The translations under genes and the position numbers were made by a program. This document shows, piece after piece, positions 55,888 through 64,000 of a stretch of DNA of 64,000 nucleotides. Numbering within the stretch: position 1 is the stretch's first letter; every line of letters starts with the position of its first letter. The notes beneath the pieces were generated by a model. It did no database searches. It saw nothing but the letters and a program-made list of their open reading frames with translations, and had not been told where the DNA came from. The DNA comes from Scleromitrula shiraiana (Eukaryota > Ascomycota > Leotiomycetes > Helotiales > Sclerotiniaceae), in assembly GCA_028455995.1 (NCBI GenBank), contig JABELC010000007.1, positions 1 to 64,000 on the forward strand. Direction: 5' to 3'.

Positions 55888-58800
55888 GTTGATCGAAACT
55901 GTGTGCAGCCATTGATATCAGCCTAAGCTCGCTACAAGAGTATGAAACAAGAGAGCACTTGATGGTTTAAACTTACTGGTTGTGGAATGAAGATGGTCTG
56001 ATGGAATGTAGTGGAGCTGTCTAGTGAAGCTGCACGATGATGTCGTGGGTGAAGATACTAGATTGAATGGCGATGCTTTGGTGAGAGAGGAGACTTGAGA
56101 AGTCTTGTTGTTGAGCTGTGTCTTTGATTGTGAATGTGGATGATGATGAAGATGGTGATGATGCTGTTGAGAAATACTCGATGTTGGGAGTCAACAATGT
56201 GGTATTTATACATGACTTGGAGAAGATTGTTTACGGACCGAGCATCCACAAACATCACAATCCTTCGAGCCTGATTGCTTTTGTTTGCTCTCGACTTCGA
56301 ACAACAACCAATGCGGATATCGTATGCTTGTTCTCAACTAAGACACACATGATACTACTTCCATCCTTGGCCTCGTTCAAATGGAACTACCACCTATCGT
56401 ATTTTGCCAATCTGCCGATGCTTGGTCGAAGCTCATTCGCTTTCAGTTCCCTTTCTCGCCTCGACAGGGTGAACACTTCATCATGTTGGATGTTTCTGCA
56501 AAGCTATCACATTCTGTTGCAACATTGCATACCCCTGACGTATGCAGAAGATTGATGAAATCACGTTACGATTTCTTATCCCGTCATTCCTTGCCACCAT
56601 TCTCCTTTACAGATTACTGGTGGAGGAGCGTTTGATTAGTTGATCATCCGTTTTCTGATATCAACGGGAGGCCCGCTAGACCTTAAGAGAGACCACAATA
56701 ATCTTGTTCGTGGAGAGGTGCCAGCCCAAACCTATCACACAATTGCCGATGACCTATTGATTCAAGCCAACCACACTCCTCGGACATCATACTATCGGCC
56801 GATCGTGTTGATATTCTGAACATGCCAGTGGTAGTAGGCTACTATTGGCTCCACTATTTTTTTCTAGTCCTTTCTCTAATCTATATCCTTGATATTGTTT
56901 GTTATGAGAATACCCGTCATATCTGCAATATCATCACATGTTGGTGGCTCCCTGCATTTCTGACCGAATTTACTTTGATTTATATTGCATGCAAGGTGGT
57001 ACCTGATAACAGTACATAGTTTTCCGGTCTGGTGACTGTAAGCCATCTGGAATCATGGTTCTGTTACGACGATGACACGGCCGCAGATTGTGCAGAGAAC
57101 GGCCTCAGCATGCATACTCACAATAAGATTCTTTTCCGTGTTGCCGAGGACAAGGTGATCAGGGAATTATGTGTTGTCAGGTATAGGTGAAGCCTTGAAA
57201 CGAAAGATCAACCATCTATCCTATGCGTTTGCAAACCAACGTATCCCCATCTGCTTAGCTACACTATGTCGATCAAATATCACTATTCTCGCCACTCAGA
57301 TTGCGTTTAGGTGTGCGACCCTTTCGCTAAAGTTTACACAAAGCACCAAGCACATAAGTTGGAAGAGACTTGTCTTAACGGAGGTATTCGGATGGTCACT
57401 GACGTGGCGACCTTAGTTTGGCCAAAGGAGTTGCAGGTAGATTACAATTGCAAAGCAGCCTTCAAATCACGGCTCAATCGGGCTGCAACGATACTATTTG
57501 GCAAGGTATTACATACCACCTACTTCGTTATCCCTCAAATTCTCTCGGAGCAAATTTCTGTCACATTTCCAAGGGGTGTGCGGCCTCACTTTTTCAGTGT
57601 TTCCGGAAATTGACCAAAATCGCCCCCCTCCTACCTTGATGAGAAGTCAAAATTTGCCGGTAATCTTGACTTTACCCCTGGCAGGTCATTCAAGAATACA
57701 CCCGTTTTTGCATGCGATGGCCATCCTTGTTCTCCCTTTTGATATTGGGCTGGACCCGTATCGGCAGGGCTGGCATGCATGTCGCCAAAGATGATATGAT
57801 CAGGGCGTCAATATCAAGGATGAGAGCAAGATATGAATTTCAACTAAGCCAAGCCAGTTGCTTGTAATAGTGGCAAAACCGGTATGCAATATCGGCACAC
57901 TAATTGATATGTGCTCATAAAGATATGCATATGGGGGGGCGAAATCTCCGTTGTGCTTGCAGTCATCAGCCAGCCAGCAAGCTAGAGACACGGAATTTCA
58001 AGTAAAGGGGGAAGCTGAGTGGCCATCATCTCCAAGTTTGCCTTGCCTTGCCTTTTACTTACATTGAGAACGTGGATCAATGATTCAACCCTTCAACTTC
58101 TTATTTGATGTTAGACAGAAACTTATTTGTCATCATGATATCAAAATTCTCTTTGATGATGAGCCATTTCTCACCTGCAAGAGGGAAAGGCATCTCAATA
58201 AGGCAGATTAACCCTCTGATCATGATTCTGAACATATCATATCCCGTTCCAGCACACCGAACAGATGAAATGGAGGGGTTGGGAAGCAGCTGAATTTATC
58301 TAAATAGATGACCTTGAGTTATTTCAGGAATTGATGAAAGCCTAGTGAATTCTATGCATTGATGAATTGATAATATTTGCTATTCTTGTTGTTGAGGGAA
58401 AAATTGGCGATGTTTACACACAAGGGGAGCAATATAGAATGGTTGTTGAAGCACGCATCTTTTTGGCCCCATCATATCCTAGCTCGTCGATACAATAAAC
58501 AAGACCTATTAAGAGACCAAAAAAGACCACAAGCGAGAAATTCTAAGAAACTGCGCCCCCAAGAAAAGGGTAAACATCAACAAACGAGAAAACAAATGTG
58601 CGGAGATTTTGTAGCATTAAAATTTTCAGGAATATAATTCGTTTCAATATTTGATGGCTTTCTTGAACGTCACAAATTTGACGCGAGCGCGATAAACGCA
58701 ACGTCTTTGCTACCTCATGGTCGGGTCTAGAAATGTCATGTGCTAGAATAACGATGCGAGAAGTAGCAGATTGCCAGTGAAGAAGCGGGTCAAATCGAAC

Positions 58801-61209
58801 CAATTGGGTGATATAGACGGGCACGAATGAAGTTTATGAGGGGAAAAGAATGCGGGTAAAGAAAGTTGTACGAGCTACGAGGCGGAGAGAGGGGTGTCAT
58901 TGGGTGGTACTTCACGGGAGAGGCGGTTTTTAGTTATTGGTTCAGGAGGTTTCTTGGGGCTTGGAGCTTGGGTTTGCAAACATTGGTTTGTGAGTGGTTG
59001 GGTGGAGGAAAGCCAATGATATGTAGGATATGACATGATTTTGATCTGATTAATAAAGTGGATGGGAATTTTTTGAGTAATAGAAATTCTTGGGAGAAGC
59101 TGTAGTGCTTACTTGGCTTGAACGTTGAAGGCTTTTCTTGGATCGTTAATCTAAGACTCTGGACATCCCTCTTCACCGTTCTCCCCTTGATGGTGGTCAG
59201 ATATTGATGTTGATTAACAAACACCCTGCTGGATGCTTTTCGAATCAATAGTGTAGTCAAAAAAGGACCTTGGAGATAACCCATCCTATCCATATCCCAT
59301 GCTAAGCTAACCTGAAGCTGCAGCTGAGAGCCAAGTAATGTATGTATGCGATGTGATGTAAGTTTATACTCGAGAAACCGAGAAACGTTGCCATTTTGCA
59401 CCTATAGCTATGCACTCTCACGTGTGCATTCCATCTGCATTATGTTGGTCATCTTTGGGGTCGAGGTCGTTACTGTACCTACATATCATGCCTCCTTGCC
59501 TACCACTCCACGTACATAGTAAATGAATCGATGATGCAGTAGAACATGACATTGCATTCTTACCACTGATACAATACCATATTGAACAATCGAGAATAGA
59601 ACCAATGAACAAAGGTAGAAGGACGCACAATCTAGGAGGTTTTAACGCCTTGCAATTTCTCTATCACGATTCGATATGATATGCGATTGGGATCGACTCA
59701 ATATGATTCGGATAGCCCGCAACGGAGAAAGATTACAATTATCAGGGGAGCATGTAAGACGGGAATGGTGTAATGAATTGAAATGAAAGGAAATGAAATG
59801 ATTTTGTTGATTACTATGGCAATTGTATATCGTATCGTATGAAAAGTAAGAGATTCTAGCACGGTGAGACGGTACATGTACGATGCGGGCTGTTTTGCGG
59901 GCCTTCTTGTTTGTGAATGTGTAGGTAGGTAGTTAGATGTATGGATAGTGTGGACGCCTCACTGTCTATGCTCGGGCCGGTAAATGTTAATGTGGTACGG
60001 GATCTGGATCTGGTCGCCTTGGATTGTATTATGTTGTGTTTGTAATTTTGTGGGTGATGGAGTTGAATGCGGAAGATACAAGTATGCTGCAAAGATGGTG
60101 TGTTTTTGGTGCGGGACTTGGGGTTTGTTTGTTAAGTTTGTCTGTTTGTTAAGTTTGTTTGTTATGAGATGAATATTGAGTTTGTAGATATTGAAAGCCT
60201 TGTTGAGATTTATCGATTATTATCTCCAAATCTAGTTAATGTGATAGTTGAGCAAAAAACGTTGGATTCGATCGATCAACGGACATTTGTTATTCATAAT
60301 GGAGGTATGGGTATCGTGCACACGCCTCCACCTTACATACGGCATGTACATGTACGGTATAGACATCATATCCCGGAGAGACACGCTATAAACACGGAGA
60401 AATGCATATGAAAAGGTTAGGCTATCTGTACTCTAGCGTGCAGGGCTGATTAAGGATTGATGATTGGTATTTGGTTAATTTCGGTCCTGCAACTACTCGG
60501 ATTCTCGGACTCGGAGCAAATGATGCGGCTCCCTTCAGAATTCCAATTCCAATGTGCGGTGTGTAGAATATGGGCGATGGGCCGGTTTGTGGGACGCGTT
60601 GGGAGGTGCATGTCTTTTGTGCTGGCGGAGTGTCAGATATGGTGTAGGGGGTCGCGTTGGAGGTCGGGTCAAGCTAGCAGCGTGTTGAACAGTGTGGGCT
60701 GCAAGAACTTTATACGTGTGAAAATGAGATTGATGCGATTAAATATCGTCATCCATATCAGATTAAGGATCACTGTATCTAGAAGGAGAAAGGAGAGATA
60801 GAAATAGAGGTATGTTATTGACCTAGGTAAACTTTCCAATGAAGGGGCTTCAAGGGCAAACGAAACAATTGATGATGCACTTGCCTTACTCACAACACCT
60901 GGCTATCATGAGAATCATAATATCAGTGAGCGATTCATTTCAATATTTATGGCACTCGTTATTAAGTATGAGTTTTGAATGAATGTTGGAAGTATATCTG
61001 TATAAAAATTGGATTTTTGTCTAGATTGTCGTTGTGATTATTCACTCCCTTTGTCTCAGAATGTCTCAGATGCATGACGATGCACCTCGCACTGATTGAA
61101 CCCCGGTATTTCCGACATCAACGACGACTTCACATATCATCATCTTAAGCTGATTCCTACTCACCTCCCATCGATATCATTGATGATTTGCAATAACATT
61201 TGACAGACA
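55888..61209. other. Long gene-poor stretch
   Basis: 5.3 kb without a gene I can support. The plus strand at 56380-57800 has several open frames of 65-145 codons in changing phases (for example SADAWSKLIRFQFPFSPRQG, and RGVRPHFFSVSGN), which could be remains of a decayed gene, but none matches a family I know. From 58 to 61 kb there are only short mixed frames on both strands. It may hold non-coding RNA or a relic region; I see no terminal repeats or target-site duplications of a mobile element. Confidence 0.4.
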
Positions 61210-62189
61210 ATGGAAATAGCTTCACAAAATGTTGAGAATATTGATGAGAATGGGATTAATGACCTTAACCTGACTGCCCGTGATAAGAGGATGATGCTCA
61301 GCTTATCGGATTTTCCAGACGAACTGATACTCCATATACTTTCTTACCTGGATGTGAATGATTTACTTATTGCTTCAAGGGTATGTACTTAGATATATAA
61401 TTTCTTATTGCCTTCAACACACTATTCTCATCGCTAGTTAAAACATCTTTCAATCCACCCTAATATTAGAGTACCGCATACTAAACTATCCTTCCAATCC
61501 AGATATCCCACCACTTCCGAACACTTTCTTTCGATCCTCTCCTCCATATCCACCGTCTTCATGATGCTTCCCATACCCTCTCCCGTCGCCTTTCTCACCG
61601 TGTGCCCCTCGCCGATCTCCTGTCCCAACGAATTTACATAACACGGACCTCACTGGTTGCACGATCCCTAGGTCGGAACCTCATAAAAATAAAGTTGGAT
61701 AGACAATTGAGACAGAGACCTTCGGTGGAAACATTGGTTGAGAAGGGAGTGCTTCCCAGGGAATGTTATGGCAAGGGAGACGGAAAAGGGAGAGGTGGAT
61801 ATTTGTATGGGGGCTTGGCACCGGGGTTGGTAGAGGTTAAGAGGAGGGTGGAGAGAGAAAGAGTGAAGGATGGGTTGAGGGGATGGGTGGAGGGGTGGAA
61901 AGGGAAGGTTTGGGAGAAAGAGAGAGAGTTTGTGGAAGGTGGAGATGCTAAAATTGAGGTTAGATGGTTAGTGAGGAGATTTGCCATTAGGAGTGCGGCG
62001 AGCGAGGTAGAAGCTGGTAGCTCTAGGATAAGTTCTAATAATAGAGTCCTCGGAAGTGGAGCGCAGGTAAAGTGGGGAAAGAAGAGGGAGTCTAGAGAAG
62101 TTCCCGCCAGGGCCAAAGTTCTGGGTTTAAGAAGGTTTTGGGAAAGGGTTGGGAGAGAGGGGGCTTCTCCTACTGAATTGGGTTTATGA
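61210..62189 (+). CDS. F-box protein with RPEL-like motif
   Basis: Exons 61210-61380 and 61503-62189 give 858 nt and 285 residues. The F-box spans the intron: LSLSDFPDELILHILSYLDV, then NDLLIASR, joined to ISHHFRTLSFDPLLH. It would bind Skp1 and deliver targets to an SCF ubiquitin ligase. Downstream, RPSVETLVEKGVLPREC has the shape of an RPEL motif, an actin-binding or related short motif that recurs in a fungal F-box family. The rest is basic and low-complexity (Gly/Lys/Arg-rich with Trp) and has no named fold. The targets are unknown. Confidence 0.82.
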
Positions 62190-62399
62190 GCTTGTTTTCA
62201 GAATTGGGCATCTATGGTTTCTTTCGCAAATTAATTTGACGTCATTATTTTTCATTGTTCAGGAAGTAATTAATTTTTAACACCATCGCCCTTCATGATA
62301 ACCCCAACTTTTATCGCTGCAACTAATTCAGCTATCTTTTATGGTGGTGAATACTAGACGATTTCTTTTTATGGGGAATTAGAGGGTTCGTTTCGTTTG

Positions 62400-64000
62400 G
62401 AGGTATGATCGGACGAGACTGTTCTTTCGATTTCTCGGATTTCGGTTTCTTCATGCCCCTTTTATGTTCTAATTCTCGATTTTCTGGGGACAGAGGGAGT
62501 TCTTACCCCATGAACTTTGGAAGACGAAGATACCGATTTGGATCTATGACCCGTACATGATGATGGTCTCGGTATTTCCTTCAGATTAGGCTGTATCGCG
62601 TCTAAGGTCTTTCCAATCTCATCTATTTCAATGAAATGAATATCAGACTAATTTTGCAAGTTCTCACAAAGGCGGTCTACAAATATCTTTCGAAAGAGTT
62701 GTGCTAGCTTGAACCGTTGCGTGTCATCCAAGGGTACACGACTATCTGTATATAGTTTTTCCACGTAATTCAGTCACTGTTCAGGCGTCAGATCTGAGAA
62801 ATAACATAGTCAGCCAAAGTTGGTAGGGTGAACCAATAGGACATACGTAGCCATTCATTATGCTCATATTTGACTGAGTCATCTTCCGCGTGAAAGGCAC
62901 ATACACAAACAGTATTTCAAAGATCTACTCCTGTCAGACATTTGTCGAAAATATAAAGACTTATAAGTTCTGTAAAACCTAACAAACAGCCTAGCGTCCA
63001 GATATTGGACTCACATGTAGTGTGCCTGATGGTTTTGGGAGCATTCAAAAAAGAAGGAGATGCATACCCAGCTGGGAGTGCAGGGCGGTCTAGAAAGAGA
63101 AAATGCTTAGCTCAATTTGAAATTTTAATCATGCAATGGGGAATTTTATTGACCTGAGGCTTCATAACTATTACAAAGTTCCAGTTTCAGGGTTTCTTCA
63201 TCAATCAAACCTTCTAGACTTGTTGGTCCATAAAGGTTGGCAGGAACATTCTCTGGTCTATCAACTTTACGGCGTCCAATCCAACATGTAACAGGCCCTT
63301 CTTCCGAATTCTTTATTCTTGATTTCATTTTTTCTATCGAATACTCTTCGACTCTATCTTTTAATCGGATGAGAAGGTTGGAAGATGTGAAATATATCCT
63401 CAATGAATTATATCAGCATAACTCTCTAACCAATTAACGTTGATATGAACTACTAACCAGTCATGAAATAACCCTTCTTATGCAACTTCTTCATGATTGC
63501 TGTTGACTGTTTAGCAAGAAGAAATCTTTTCTCCATTGGACGTTGGTCGATTTCTATCAGATACCGATGCAGTGGTAAACCGCCCAATTTCATAGGAAGG
63601 CCAAGATATGCATGTGTCTTATTTGACAGCCACAATGTTCTACTCGCATCTGTAAATCCAACCATGGGGACTCCAAGACCTGGAATGTTTTGAGTTGCGC
63701 TAGCATATTTCTCTACAATCTTATAATTCTTCTCCTTGAAGTATTGAAAGTCGATCTTGTTCATTTTGATCCCATTCATAATCTTGATCGTAAACCAACA
63801 ACGTTTATTCCTGTTAATTATCTGAGTTAGCTTAGATATAGAATTAATTATTAAGCAGATAATGAGAAATTATAGACTGACTTAAACCCAATACAATGAG
63901 CTAGCCAGACAATACCATAGCTTGCTTCCATGTCCTAATTTGTGGGTAATGAGATATTTGTGATCCTTATTGCCCAGCTCATCGTCAGGTTTAATAGATA
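62400..64000 (-). pseudogene. SRPK-like protein kinase pseudogene, cut by the right edge
   Basis: Kinase pieces run in order from the right edge leftwards: YLITHKLGHGS (Gly loop), then YGIVWLAHC in another frame because AAGC is doubled at 63920-63927. After that come a region with PMEKRFLLAKQSTAIMKKLH, TSSNLLIRL (where kinases have D-F-x-x-x-N), NVPANLYGPTSLEGL, PAGYASPSFLNAPKTI, NIWTLGC, and LNYVEKLYTDSRVPLDDTQR. The last block has TGA at 62774-62776 (where Trp is expected) and TAG at 62648-62650 in the same frame. The order matches fungal SRPK-like serine kinases that act on SR-type proteins. Two stops and a frameshift mark it as a pseudogene. The 5' end lies outside the window; the left end is approximate. 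Confidence 0.75.

Noticed and set aside
58934..59401. 155-codon minus-strand frame
   Set aside because: Mixed composition, no motif and no plausible start context; not supported.

Overview
The window reads as nuclear DNA of a filamentous ascomycete. Coding regions are broken by short GT-AG introns (about 45-140 bp) with CTAAC-like branch sites, there are no operons, and the gene set is fungal: CYP505 P450-reductase fusion, Zn2Cys6 regulators, UstYa-like oxidases, DUF2985, LAMTOR1-like adaptor. A Leotiomycete of the Botrytis/Sclerotinia kind is my best guess from gene style; no marker proves it. Exon joins were worked out by hand and checked for frame.

Layout. 0.4-18.9 kb: CYP505 monooxygenase (-), an orphan coiled-coil protein (+), proteasome alpha subunit PRE9 (-), a WW-WW-FF splicing-type protein (+), a small secreted protein of the IgE-binding-protein type (+), a large Zn2Cys6 protein with a second Cys cluster (+), an NADPH-FMN-reductase-like gene with one early stop (+), and a Zn2Cys6 regulator (-). 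20-26 kb: a TetX-like FAD monooxygenase (+), then two relics, a decayed gene of the fungal 'geranylgeranyl pyrophosphate synthetase-like' family and an MFS efflux pump whose middle has become about 93% A+T. 26-41 kb: an uncharacterised gene family present twice (intact at 27.3 kb, broken at 39.4-40.7 kb) flanks DUF2985, an RG/Asn-rich protein, BYE1 (PHD-TFIIS-SPOC) and a ZNF830-like protein.

41.5-50.1 kb is the most interesting part. Five UstYa-like (DUF3328) oxidase genes lie in 7.4 kb, followed by a divergently transcribed 87-residue secreted peptide with three copies of an AQSYN(Y/R)Y core set 19 residues apart and separated by Lys-Arg sites. This is the layout of a dikaritin-type RiPP locus (ustiloxin, phomopsin and asperipin are the known cases): a secreted precursor is cut by Kex2 and tyrosine-containing cores are cyclised by UstYa-type oxidases. 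The core is not one I know. One of the five oxidases has lost both HxxHC motifs, and another has an intron junction that I cannot make keep frame.

50.7-64 kb: a Thr-rich cell-surface protein (-), LAMTOR1-like adaptor (+), a small Cys-rich protein (-), a 5.3-kb stretch with no supported gene, an F-box protein with an RPEL-like motif (+), and an SRPK-like kinase pseudogene running off the right edge (-). Altogether the window holds five clear or likely broken genes, which marks it as a fast-changing accessory region between blocks of conserved housekeeping genes.
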